A stretch of 34,569 nucleotides of DNA from Bacteroidales bacterium (GCA_024400565.1 JAKSMQ010000020.1:1-34569); one strand, 5' to 3'; shown: positions 8,097-15,577, counted from the stretch's first letter. Translations and numbers: made by a program. Notes: generated by a model from the sequence alone, not told the origin.

Positions 8097-8505
8097 AATC
8101 TCTCTGATATTGTTATTCTGTTGTCTTATATCGGCTTGCCAGCACGAGAATCCCTGTCGTGTTACAATAGGCGAGACCAATTTCAGTATTGACCCCAATA
8201 CTGATGCCAACTATGCCCCTCTCTTTCATGTGGGAGGGTATATCTATCTAACGGGTGGACATCATGGTGTGGTTGTGGTACGCACGGCGCTAACCGAGTT
8301 TGTGGCCTACGAACGTACGTGCCCCTGCAACAACCATTCCCGCGTAGAGATGTCTAAGGATTGGAGTGGTCTTCTGGAATGCCCCGAGTGCCACACACTT
8401 TTCAATGTCTATAATTTCGGTTATCCTATGGATGGCGGAGCAACTTCATGTCCGCTCTACCAGTATAGTACCACCTATGACGGATCGAGGCTCTATGTAT
8501 ATTAG
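8086..8505 (+). CDS. Rieske-fold-like lipoprotein with four-Cys site
   Basis: 139 residues. The lipoprotein signal peptide is MRNRISLILLFCCLISAC. The rest resembles the small Rieske-like proteins common in Bacteroidota. The ligand signature is C79-P-C81 ... C99-P-E-C102, where a classic Rieske site is Cys-x-His ... Cys-x-x-His, so both histidine positions are Cys; H84 and H103 lie nearby. A C-terminal PMDGGATSCPLYQY segment matches the proline-loop region. It may bind an all-Cys Fe-S cluster or zinc. The start overlaps the end of the cyclase gene (ATG at 8086), so the two are translated together. Confidence 0.7.
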   Translation: MRNRISLILLFCCLISACQHENPCRVTIGETNFSIDPNTDANYAPLFHVGGYIYLTGGHHGVVVVRTALTEFVAYERTCPCNNHSRVEMSKDWSGLLECPECHTLFNVYNFGYPMDGGATSCPLYQYSTTYDGSRLYVY

Positions 8506-8526
8506 CCCCTCGGTATTCGTAAAAAA

Positions 8527-8558
8527 GAAAAAGCAGTCTCTTCGGGGACTGCTTTTTT
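8527..8558. terminator. Bidirectional intrinsic terminator
   Basis: Stem AGCAGTC (8532-8538) / GACTGCT (8547-8553) with a TCTTCGGG loop, flanked by an A-run on the left and a T-run on the right. It serves the plus-strand Rieske-like gene and the minus-strand thiamine operon, which converge here. Confidence 0.9.
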
Positions 8559-8572
8559 CTTTTGGGTTAATC

Positions 8573-9256
8573 TCATAGGGCTTTAGGCTCGTGGGTCTGG
8601 TAGACGAGCAGCCCTGCCTGTTCTTCTTGCGGAATAAGGATAGAGAACGAGTCCCCTAAGGCTGCGTTGAGGGTCCCCTCCCACCACAGGCTGAAACCTT
8701 GGTTGCTGACGGGATATTGCAGTCCTTCGGTAGAGAACCTGGCATCGGGCCTCAAAGAGAAGATGCTCACCTGCTGGCGCGGAAAGGTGTTGAATGTAGT
8801 GCTCTTACAGATGGGAGTAAAGCATCCGTAGTCGGTAATCATACGGATAGGATAATGTCCGTCGGTGATACATAAGTAGTAGAGCATCAGGCTGATATTG
8901 CCCAGGGTGTGATCCTCGCGCAGTCCCGTAGCCCCTACAAAGGTGAAGTCGCTCTCACCATGGGCGAGGGCAAAGCGAAAGGCCTTGGTAAGGTCGTTGA
9001 AGTCCTGCTCCTTCTCGTTGTGATAATGGACCGTCAGTCCTCCGATGGGAGACTCGCCCCAGAAATGGGAGCCCAGCGAGTCGCCGTCGCCTATTACGTA
9101 TATCTCTTTGCTTCTGATGGTGTTGCCCTGACCGAGCCATTCTTCCAGCTTGAGGATGGAAGCGTCACAGCAATAGAGATGGTCGGCCTCGCGCAGGGCT
9201 TTGAGAGAAAGTTCGTGGCTTGGGAAATCGCCGTCGGCAAGAATCGTACACTTCAT
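8573..9256 (-). CDS. thiN: Thiamine pyrophosphokinase
   Basis: 227 residues; cytoplasmic. Transfers pyrophosphate from ATP to thiamine to make TPP. The N-terminal Rossmann-like domain carries ADGDFPSH, YVIGDGDSLG, EKEQDFNDL and GLREDHTLGN, the nucleotide/metal-binding motifs of the TPK catalytic domain; the C-terminal beta domain (about 150-227) binds thiamine. It is last in the riboswitch-controlled operon, 18 bp after pnuT. The context (TonB receptor, PnuT, TPP riboswitch) independently fixes the substrate as thiamine. Confidence 0.93.
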   Translation of the reverse strand: MKCTILADGDFPSHELSLKALREADHLYCCDASILKLEEWLGQGNTIRSKEIYVIGDGDSLGSHFWGESPIGGLTVHYHNEKEQDFNDLTKAFRFALAHGESDFTFVGATGLREDHTLGNISLMLYYLCITDGHYPIRMITDYGCFTPICKSTTFNTFPRQQVSIFSLRPDARFSTEGLQYPVSNQGFSLWWEGTLNAALGDSFSILIPQEEQAGLLVYQTHEPKAL

Positions 9257-9274
9257 ATCAGACAGGAATTAGAA

Positions 9275-9850
9275 TTACTTCACACTAAGTCTTCTCCATC
9301 TGAGGTATCCCATCACGGAGATGACGGTATAGAACCCATACATGACTGCAAGACCATACATCTGCGCCTTAATCATAAAGATGATATACATAGGGTTGGT
9401 AATGATCCAGAATATCCATTGCTGGTAGTATTTCTTGGTCATCAGCACCATTCCCACGCAGCTGAGGGCGGCGGTAAGGCCGTCGAAGAAAGCATTTTCG
9501 CTCTCTCCCATCTGCAGCAATACAAACCATAACAGCCAGGTGAGCAAGGCCGAGACAATGGTGACGGGAATCCATCCCCAAAGGGGCATACTTTTTACCC
9601 CATCGGCATCCGACTGCTCTTCCTGAGCCTTCTTGCGGTTGCGCAACCACATCAGTCCGCCTATCACGCAGCAGACCATATAGTAGAGATACAGCCCTGT
9701 GTTGGCGTAGAAGTGCGACTGGAAATAGATGATGCAATAGCATACGTCCATTACAAAACCAGCTACCCATAGCCACATATTGGCACGGTATTCCAACAGT
9801 ACGTAGGCAATTCCTATTACGGTTCCTATGAGTTCGAGTGGAGATAGCAT
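9275..9850 (-). CDS. pnuT: PnuC-family thiamine transporter (PnuT)
   Basis: 191 residues with about six or seven hydrophobic helices, starting MLSPLELIGTVIGIAYVLLE. The WLWVAGFVMDVCY segment and the NPMYIIFMIKAQMYGLA region are typical of PnuC vitamin facilitators (SWEET-like fold). In Bacteroidota the member placed between an outer-membrane receptor and TPK under a TPP riboswitch is PnuT, which moves thiamine across the inner membrane and relies on phosphorylation for trapping. It starts 63 bp after the receptor gene, separated by a strong hairpin. Confidence 0.92.
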   Translation of the reverse strand: MLSPLELIGTVIGIAYVLLEYRANMWLWVAGFVMDVCYCIIYFQSHFYANTGLYLYYMVCCVIGGLMWLRNRKKAQEEQSDADGVKSMPLWGWIPVTIVSALLTWLLWFVLLQMGESENAFFDGLTAALSCVGMVLMTKKYYQQWIFWIITNPMYIIFMIKAQMYGLAVMYGFYTVISVMGYLRWRRLSVK

Positions 9851-9866
9851 AGTAATAAGAGAAACA

Positions 9867-9898
9867 GACCTTAACCCTGTTCTGCCAGGGCTAAGGTC
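9867..9898 (-). terminator. Intra-operon hairpin between receptor and pnuT
   Basis: GACCTTAACCCTG pairs with CAGGGCTAAGGTC (13-bp stem, one mismatch, 6-base loop). In the minus direction it is followed by TGTTTCTCTTATTACT and then the pnuT ATG. It could be a partial terminator or an mRNA-stabilising stem that sets receptor expression apart from that of pnuT and TPK. Confidence 0.6.
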
Positions 9899-9913
9899 GT
9901 GTATTGTATGGTA

Positions 9914-12091
9914 TTAGAAGCTGTAGACCAGACGGCCCATAAAGTTGATGCCAGGCTGCTGGTACCAGCCGCAAGCGTGGTAGTGATCGTCGACGGCAGT
10001 GCCCCAATAGCCATCTTCGCACCATGCTCCAAGACGATAATGGTTGTCGAGTACGTTGTTAACGATAAGCTGAGCTTCGATCTTGTTGTTGTCGCGCAGA
10101 TTCCAGGTGTAGCCAGCCTTGAAGTTGAGAAGGAAGTAGGCATCCTGCTTGTAGATGTCGCGCGAGGTGTTGTCGAGATACATTGCACCGACATACTTGC
10201 CGATGAGCTGGAGTTTGAGGTTCTTCCAGGGAGTAAAGGTTGCAATGGCAGCACCAATTACGTCGGGAGAGTATGCCAGGTTAGTATTGGAAACGATAGT
10301 GTCGAGTTCGCTTATGCCATCGCTGAAATCGGTGTACATATAGTCCACAATCTTGTTGGTGGAAAGAGTCAGGTTAGCATCGATCTTGAACCAGTCGGTT
10401 ACCTTGTAGCCACCCACGAGTTCGATACCCAGACGGTAGCTCTTGTCTACATTCTCCATAAGGGCATAACCGCTCGAGCTTACGTCGCCGCTGGGGGTGA
10501 GCTGGTCTTTGTAGAGCATAGCATATCCGTTGACATTGAAGCTCCAGCGGCTCTTCTGGATCTGATAGCCAAGCTCAATGTCGAGCATCGATTCAGCCTT
10601 GATGGTGTCGCCGTTACCGATAGCGTCCTTGATGTCGGCACGTGCAGGCTCGCGGTTGGAGATACCTGCTACGAAATACATGCGCTGGTTGTCGTTCATG
10701 CGGTAGTTGAGACCTGCTTTGGGGTTGAAGAATACATAGGTCTCGTTGAAGTCCATGTCGAACAGGTCGTCGGCATATCCCTTTACGGTATAGTCAACAA
10801 TGCGCAACTGAAGGTCGGCATAGATGTTGAAGTTGCGGCTGAAGTCGTAGTTGAGTCTTGCATAGGTGGTAGCATCGTATTTGTCGCCGGTATTGCGATA
10901 CCACTCGTAGGGGTTGGCGTCGAAGCCTGCAGAGTCCTTGCACCAGAGCACGCTACCGAAGTGATTGCCATTGTAGTACTGGAACATCTCGCCGAAGGAG
11001 AGGTTCAGGCTGGTACCCGTATAGTTGGCCGAGAGGTTAGCGGTATAGGCGCTGTTGTACATATTCTTGCTGGTGATGAAGTCGCTCTTGGTGGAACCGC
11101 TGCCTGCAAGAGTAAGGTCGTATTTATTGGCTTTCTTGCCAGCCTTGTACTGCTCGTAGAAGCCGTCGCCATGGGTAAAGTCGGCTACAGCCTGGAGGTT
11201 CCACGAGTCGCTGAGCATATAGTTCCAGTAGAGCTGATAGCGGCGCTGGTTGTAGTTGTCGCTCTCGTTGGGGTAATAATACACGTTGCCGAGTGCGTCG
11301 TAGTATTCACCTGCAGAGTTGTGGGTGGGGTCGGCATCGAGAACCGAAGCGTCCTCACCGTTCCAGGTAATACCGGTGTGCTGGTGGCCGATGATGACAA
11401 TAGCCTTGAGAAGCGAACGTTCGCCATAGTAGCTGCCGCTCATGTAGAGAGACTGCTGATCGGCAAAACCATTACGTATATAGCCGTCGGTAGTCTGACC
11501 TGTATAGCTCATATCGAACGAGAAACCCTTCCGGGAGATGCCCGTTCCGGCAGCCATGCCAAACACGCGGGTGTTCCAGCTGCCCAGGGTGAGCTCGGCC
11601 GAGCCGTAGGGTCTGTACTGAAAATTGAGGGTCTGCATATTGATAGCGCCACCAAAGGCGGTACCACCGGTAGAAGCTCCGATACCACGCTGAATCTGAA
11701 TGTTCTGCGACATACCACCCAGGTTGGGAACATTGTACCAGAATACACCCTGGCTCTCGGCATCGTTGAGCGTGATGCCATTGATATTGACATTGATACG
11801 GGTAGCGTCTACGCCACGGATGCGCATCGAAGTCTCGCCCATCTTGCCGTTCTCGCCGGTAACGACTACCGAAGGCTGGGTCTCGAGCATATAGGGAACG
11901 CTCACCTCGGATTTGGCGTCCTGAATCTGACTCTGGTTAATGTTGGTAGTGGTGAGAGGGGCCTTGTTGCTTACGCGCGAAGCATTGATGATTACATCAT
12001 TCAGCACCTTCACGGTGTCTTGTGCCATTGCGCCAGCCGTGCACAGCAGACAGGTGGCGATAGCAGCCATTTTTCGGATGTTTAAAAACAT
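9914..12091 (-). CDS. TonB-dependent outer-membrane thiamine receptor
   Basis: 725 residues from the ATG at 12091 (MFLNIRKMAAIATCLLC...AMAQ); an ATG at 12118 adds nine polar residues before the signal peptide and is less likely. After the signal peptide (Gln at +1) come a TonB-box-like segment, a plug domain (about 30-150) with MRIRGVDATRINVNINGI, and a 22-strand barrel ending in the aromatic LVYSF C-terminus typical of outer-membrane proteins. No carboxypeptidase-like N-terminal domain or SusD partner is present, so it resembles vitamin receptors rather than glycan SusC. The substrate is inferred as thiamine from the TPP riboswitch and the downstream pnuT and TPK genes. Confidence 0.92.
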   Translation of the reverse strand: MFLNIRKMAAIATCLLCTAGAMAQDTVKVLNDVIINASRVSNKAPLTTTNINQSQIQDAKSEVSVPYMLETQPSVVVTGENGKMGETSMRIRGVDATRINVNINGITLNDAESQGVFWYNVPNLGGMSQNIQIQRGIGASTGGTAFGGAINMQTLNFQYRPYGSAELTLGSWNTRVFGMAAGTGISRKGFSFDMSYTGQTTDGYIRNGFADQQSLYMSGSYYGERSLLKAIVIIGHQHTGITWNGEDASVLDADPTHNSAGEYYDALGNVYYYPNESDNYNQRRYQLYWNYMLSDSWNLQAVADFTHGDGFYEQYKAGKKANKYDLTLAGSGSTKSDFITSKNMYNSAYTANLSANYTGTSLNLSFGEMFQYYNGNHFGSVLWCKDSAGFDANPYEWYRNTGDKYDATTYARLNYDFSRNFNIYADLQLRIVDYTVKGYADDLFDMDFNETYVFFNPKAGLNYRMNDNQRMYFVAGISNREPARADIKDAIGNGDTIKAESMLDIELGYQIQKSRWSFNVNGYAMLYKDQLTPSGDVSSSGYALMENVDKSYRLGIELVGGYKVTDWFKIDANLTLSTNKIVDYMYTDFSDGISELDTIVSNTNLAYSPDVIGAAIATFTPWKNLKLQLIGKYVGAMYLDNTSRDIYKQDAYFLLNFKAGYTWNLRDNNKIEAQLIVNNVLDNHYRLGAWCEDGYWGTAVDDHYHACGWYQQPGINFMGRLVYSF

Positions 12092-12167
12092 AATAGTTTT
12101 TGTTTTGTTGTTTAACAATTAGGTATTAAAAAAACAAAAACAGGGCAAATACTTATTGAAAAGACTC

Positions 12168-12243
12168 TATTTCCTACGCCGGCATTACCCGGATCAGGTT
12201 CAAGGGTATAATCTCAGCCACAACGATTTGTAGCACCCCGTTT
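12168..12243 (-). promoter_or_regulatory. TPP riboswitch (THI element)
   Basis: On the minus strand all conserved blocks occur in order: CGGGGTGCTA (about 12231-12240), GGCTGAGA (about 12212-12219), TACCC, GAACCTGATC (12192-12201), GGGTAATGCC (12181-12190) and CGTAGGAA. A short hairpin (CTCGG...CCGAG, 12247-12269) precedes it. TPP binding should lower expression of the receptor, pnuT and TPK genes. The riboswitch ends about 77 nt before the start codon in AT-rich leader; I see no obvious terminator stem there, so control of translation is possible. Confidence 0.97.
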
Positions 12244-12271
12244 GGTCTCGGATGTCTCTCGAAACCGAGTG

Positions 12272-12279
12272 CAAAAGTA
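12272..12279 (-). promoter_or_regulatory. Minus-7 box of the thiamine operon
   Basis: TACTTTTG on the minus strand fits TAnnTTTG and sits just upstream of the riboswitch, placing the transcript start a few bases before the 5' hairpin at 12247-12269. The minus-33 position has no good TTTG. Confidence 0.6.
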
Positions 12280-12371
12280 CACATTTTTCCTGATATGGGA
12301 AAAAAAAGATTCAAATCAGCCTACAATAAGTCAGAAATCTCCCCTCGTCGGGACTCCAGGCCCTATGTATT

Positions 12372-12512
12372 CTCGGCCCACTCTCGGCCTAGCCTCGGTA
12401 TAGCGTCCACTTTCGATCCTCCCGACCGACGCTAGGTGGACGCTATATGGACGCTAGGTGGAGGCTATATGGACGCTAGGTGGAGGCTATATGGACGCTA
12501 GGAGGAGTCTAT
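12372..12512. repeat. 11-bp-period array with inverted left arm (locus C)
   Basis: Right arm: eight consecutive units from 12428 (12428, 12439, 12450, 12461, 12472, 12483, 12494, 12505), alternating GACGCTAGGTG and GASGCTATATG, so a 22-bp higher-order repeat. Left arm: CTCGG recurs at 12372, 12383 and 12394, also 11 bp apart, leading into TATAGCGTCCAC (12399-12410), the exact reverse complement of GTGGACGCTATA (12437-12448). It is gene-free. The open frame at 12458-12790 runs through this and the next repeat and is not credible. Confidence 0.9.
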
Positions 12513-12578
12513 GCAGGCAACCTCCCAGGAGGGCTGCTCCGCCGTCGGAGGTCCGTTCCTTCACCCCCTCCCATAGGG

Positions 12579-12727
12579 CATCTCTTCGCTGCTTTTTCGA
12601 TAAAAGAGCGAGCAACAGCGAGCCGACAGCGTATGGACAAGAACGGGATGTCCTAGGAGCGGCGGAGGGGAGGCGAAGAGGCGGCGAAGAAGATACGGAG
12701 GAGATACGGCGGATCTGTTACCCGAAA
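12579..12727 (-). repeat. Dispersed intergenic repeat, copy B (inverted)
   Basis: Reverse complement of 278-426, 149 bp without gaps and with 8 mismatches. The 11-bp-phased tract appears here as CGRAG on the plus strand. It lies about 65 bp beyond the locus C array, in the same spacer (12280-12979), which contains no gene. Confidence 0.9.
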
Positions 12728-12850
12728 TCCCCTGATGAGTCACGCTCTTTCGGTAAGACTTTGCACACGAGGATTGCTCCTGCTATCTAGAAAAGGATGT
12801 GCCGAGTACAAGCAGAATTAGTCGTTCATTCAGATTCCGAAACTGAAGAG

Positions 12851-12886
12851 CGAATCCTGAAAAATGGCCGAATCCTGAAAAATGGT
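12851..12886 (+). repeat. 18-bp direct repeat upstream of the hydrolase/AraC cassette
   Basis: cgaatcctgaaaaatgg plus one base occurs twice in tandem (12851-12868, 12869-12886), 46-81 bp before the minus-7 box at 12932. Two direct half-sites of this size and position suit an AraC-family activator, and the second gene of the cassette encodes one. This role is inferred only. Confidence 0.6.
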
Positions 12887-12931
12887 AATGATTCCTCAAA
12901 TTCAGGTATGGCCAGAAATAAATAGTTTTTG

Positions 12932-12939
12932 TATTTTTG
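12932..12939 (+). promoter_or_regulatory. Minus-7 box of the hydrolase/AraC/ABM cassette
   Basis: TATTTTTG fits TAnnTTTG, 40 bp before the GTG start. There is no good minus-33 TTTG, consistent with a promoter needing an activator. Confidence 0.5.
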
Positions 12940-12979
12940 CAGTCGAAAATCATAATCTCCAGTTGTTAAATAAAATTCA

Positions 12980-14083
12980 GTGAAACAGTTATTTATACTT
13001 GTAATATCGGTGCTCTTGTTTAGTGCCTGTGCACCCAAAAAGTCAACAAATATGAGCGAACAAAGCATTTCTATTGCTCAGGAATGGGATAAGACATTTC
13101 CATTGAGCGAAAAAGTTAATCACGAGAAGATAACTTTCAAGACACATTACGGATTCACATTGGCTGCCGACCTTTATGTTCCCAAGGATGCGAAAGGCAA
13201 GATGAAGGCTATCGCCGTCTGCGGACCTTTCGGGGCCGTCAAGGAGCAATGTTCAGGGCTTTATGCCATGACCATGGCTGAGCGAGGCTTTATCACATTG
13301 GCTTTCGACCCTTCGTTTACAGGCGAGTCATCGGGAGAGCCTCGTCGTACGGCATCGCCCGACATCAATACCGAGGATTATCTTGCTGCCGTTGACTATC
13401 TCTCAATGCGCGAGGATGTTGATGCAGATAGGATTGGAATCATCGGCATCTGCGGTTGGGGCGGTATTGCACTCAATGCTGCTGCCGCAGATCCTCGTAT
13501 CAAGGCAACTGCCGTAATGACGATGTACGATATGAGTCGTGTGAATGGTAATGGCTATTTTGATGCCGACAACAACGAAGAGGCCCGTTTCGCCGCACGC
13601 AAGTCTCTTGCTGATGAGCGCATGAAAGCAGCCAAGACAGGCAACATAAATCCTGGCGGTGGTGTGGTTGACCCTCTGCCTGACGATGCTCCTCAGTTCG
13701 TTAAGGATTACTACGACTACTACAAGACTCCACGTGGCTATCACGCTCGTTCGGGTAACAGCAACGATGGTTGGCATACCTTCGGCTGTCAGGCATACGC
13801 CAACGCGCGATTCCTATATTATATAAATGAGATTCGTTCGGCCGTACTCATCGTTCATGGCGAGAAGGCTCACTCGCGTTACTTCGGAGAAAACGCTTAC
13901 GAGTATATGATAAACGGCAAGGCCGAAGGTTATGATGCAGTTCGCAAACCGAATCCTGTGCCCGAGAACAAGGAACTTCTCATCATCCCAGGAGCCTCTC
14001 ATTGCGATCTTTACGACGGTGGCAAGGACAAGGCGATTCCTTGGGATAAGTTGGAGAATTTCTTTAATGACAACCTAAAATAA
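12980..14083 (+). CDS. Alpha/beta-hydrolase lipoprotein
   Basis: 367 residues with a GTG start; the signal peptide MKQLFILVISVLLFSAC gives a lipoprotein with C17. It has an alpha/beta-hydrolase fold of the COG1073/DLH-like type: FKTHYGFTLAADLYVP strand region, an AFDPSFTGESSGEP segment, elbow G156-I-C158-G-W-G-G, and a late PGASHCDLYD with H341 as the likely catalytic His. The elbow has Cys where most members have Ser, so C158 may be the nucleophile, as in dienelactone hydrolase. Substrate unknown. The stop codon overlaps the AraC gene start by one base (TAATG). Composition is more AT-rich than in neighbours such as clpX. Confidence 0.85.
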   Translation: MKQLFILVISVLLFSACAPKKSTNMSEQSISIAQEWDKTFPLSEKVNHEKITFKTHYGFTLAADLYVPKDAKGKMKAIAVCGPFGAVKEQCSGLYAMTMAERGFITLAFDPSFTGESSGEPRRTASPDINTEDYLAAVDYLSMREDVDADRIGIIGICGWGGIALNAAAADPRIKATAVMTMYDMSRVNGNGYFDADNNEEARFAARKSLADERMKAAKTGNINPGGGVVDPLPDDAPQFVKDYYDYYKTPRGYHARSGNSNDGWHTFGCQAYANARFLYYINEIRSAVLIVHGEKAHSRYFGENAYEYMINGKAEGYDAVRKPNPVPENKELLIIPGASHCDLYDGGKDKAIPWDKLENFFNDNLK

Positions 14084-14970
14084 TGCAAGAAATACATCTC
14101 AACACCATACAAGACTTCAACGACTACCAAGGCCTGAAGACACTTCATCCCTTGGTAAGCGTTGTGCATGTGGATAGCACCGAACACATCAAAGAGTGCG
14201 TGATGCATTATGGCTTGTACGCCCTCTATCTGAAGGAGAACAAGGGATGCAAATTGTCTTACGGACGCACGGAGTATGACTTCGATGAGATGACCATTAC
14301 AAGTTTTGCTCCTGGACAAGTGGTGAATGTTGAACCAAATCCAGAGGCCCCTTTTGCCAAGTTTACGGCACTTGTTTTTCATCCCGACCTCCTCAACCGA
14401 ACTTCATTGGGCAAGCAGATGAGCCGATATGAGTTCTTTGACTATACAAGCAACGAGGCGCTACACCTTTCTGTTCAGGAGGTTGAAATCTTCAAGGGTG
14501 TACTCTCCATGATTGAACAGGAGCTGCTTCATGCCATTGACAAGCATACTCGTGAGTTGGTAGTAAGCCACATCGAACTCCTGCTGAACTATTGTCTCCG
14601 TTTCTACGACCGTCAGTTCATCACTCGCGAGGAGATTAATCATTCGGTAGTAAAGAAGTTCCTATCCCTTCTTGATGAATACATTGCAGAAAAAGCAGAG
14701 CATAATGGTTTGCCGACCGTCGCATACTTTGCTGACAAGTGCTGTCTTTCGACAGGCTACTTTGGTACATTGGTAAAGACAGAAACAGGACGAACAGCCA
14801 AAGACCTCATCAACGACAGAATAATAAGTAAGGCAAAGGAATTGCTTCAATCTGACACACTTTCTGTTTCTCAAGTCAGCCAACGCATTGGCTTTGAGTA
14901 CCCGCAACATTTCGTCCGCTTCTTCAAGGCTTTGACAGGAAAGACTCCTACGCAATGGAGATCGGCATAA
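14083..14970 (+). CDS. AraC-family transcriptional regulator
   Basis: 295 residues. The N-terminal about 170 residues are a cupin-like sensing region (YGLYALYLKENKGCKLSYG, then FAPGQVVNVEPNP); the C-terminal 100 carry the double helix-turn-helix of AraC/XylS, with LPTVAYFADKCCLSTGYFG as the first motif and VSQVSQRIGFEYPQHFVRFF as the second, ending KTPTQWR. It is sandwiched between the hydrolase and the ABM-fold protein in one operon, so it probably controls that operon, possibly through the 18-bp direct repeat upstream. The effector is unknown. Confidence 0.92.
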   Translation: MQEIHLNTIQDFNDYQGLKTLHPLVSVVHVDSTEHIKECVMHYGLYALYLKENKGCKLSYGRTEYDFDEMTITSFAPGQVVNVEPNPEAPFAKFTALVFHPDLLNRTSLGKQMSRYEFFDYTSNEALHLSVQEVEIFKGVLSMIEQELLHAIDKHTRELVVSHIELLLNYCLRFYDRQFITREEINHSVVKKFLSLLDEYIAEKAEHNGLPTVAYFADKCCLSTGYFGTLVKTETGRTAKDLINDRIISKAKELLQSDTLSVSQVSQRIGFEYPQHFVRFFKALTGKTPTQWRSA

Positions 14971-14982
14971 TTTATTTAGAAC

Positions 14983-15390
14983 ATGAAAAAGATTCTATTG
15001 TTCCTCCTGCTTTTATGCCCTATAGTATGTATGGCTCAGGAGCAGACAAAGACAGATAGTACAATGATAGTAAGAATCAGTGAAATAGAGGTCTATTCGG
15101 AATACTTGCAGGAGTATCTGGAGTTTGCCCACAACGTGGGAGCAATATCTGTAAAAGAGGAACCAGGCGTAATCTGCATCTATCCTATGCAGCAGTTGCG
15201 TGACGACTGCCAGATTCGTATCCTCGAAATTTATGCTTCTCAGGATGCATATCAGCATCACATCAAGACTGATCATTTCCAGACTTATAAGCAAGGAACG
15301 CTCCATATGGTAAAGAGCCTTGACCTTGTAGACATGCGACAGATGGCACCTGAGTGTCTTTCGCTAATCTTCAATAAATCAAAGGAATGA
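14983..15390 (+). CDS. Secreted ABM-fold (putative quinol monooxygenase-like) protein
   Basis: 135 residues. The signal peptide MKKILLFLLLLCPIVCMA is followed by Gln. The mature part is a dimeric alpha+beta barrel domain of the antibiotic biosynthesis monooxygenase type: MIVRISEIEVYSEYLQEYLE, VKEEPGVICIYPM, then RILEIYASQDAYQHHIKTDH. Family members are often cofactor-free oxygenases, but export to the periplasm is unusual and the reaction is unknown. It starts 12 bp after the AraC gene and is the last gene of the cassette. Confidence 0.8.
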   Translation: MKKILLFLLLLCPIVCMAQEQTKTDSTMIVRISEIEVYSEYLQEYLEFAHNVGAISVKEEPGVICIYPMQQLRDDCQIRILEIYASQDAYQHHIKTDHFQTYKQGTLHMVKSLDLVDMRQMAPECLSLIFNKSKE

Positions 15391-15517
15391 AACAAATGAT
15401 ATCCTTGTCGAAATGAGGTGTATAGGATATAGTTGACACTCTAACTTTACTAGGAATATTATCTTGTAGAAAAAGGGTAAATCTGACGATGGGGTATGTG
15501 CAGGTAATCAAATAATA

Positions 15518-15551
15518 AAACGGGATTGCTTTGACTGATGCAACCCTGTTT
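15518..15551. terminator. Hairpin between convergent transcripts
   Basis: AAACGGGATTGC (15518-15529) pairs with GCAACCCTGTTT (15540-15551) with two mismatches and a 10-base loop. A T-rich end in one direction and an A-rich end in the other suit termination of both the plus-strand cassette and the minus-strand EFR1 gene. The rest of 15391-15577 shows nothing else. Confidence 0.65.
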
Positions 15552-15577
15552 GATGATGCCTCTGGATAGAGAAGGAA

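Noticed and set aside
9899-12085. 728-codon plus-strand frame across the TonB receptor
   Set aside because: Antisense shadow; the minus strand has a signal peptide, plug and barrel.
12458-12790. 110-codon plus-strand frame
   Set aside because: Runs through the 11-bp array and the 149-bp repeat; its translation reflects those repeats.
12826-13068. 80-codon minus-strand frame with hydrophobic parts
   Set aside because: Overlaps the hydrolase start, its promoter and the direct repeat; no family resemblance.
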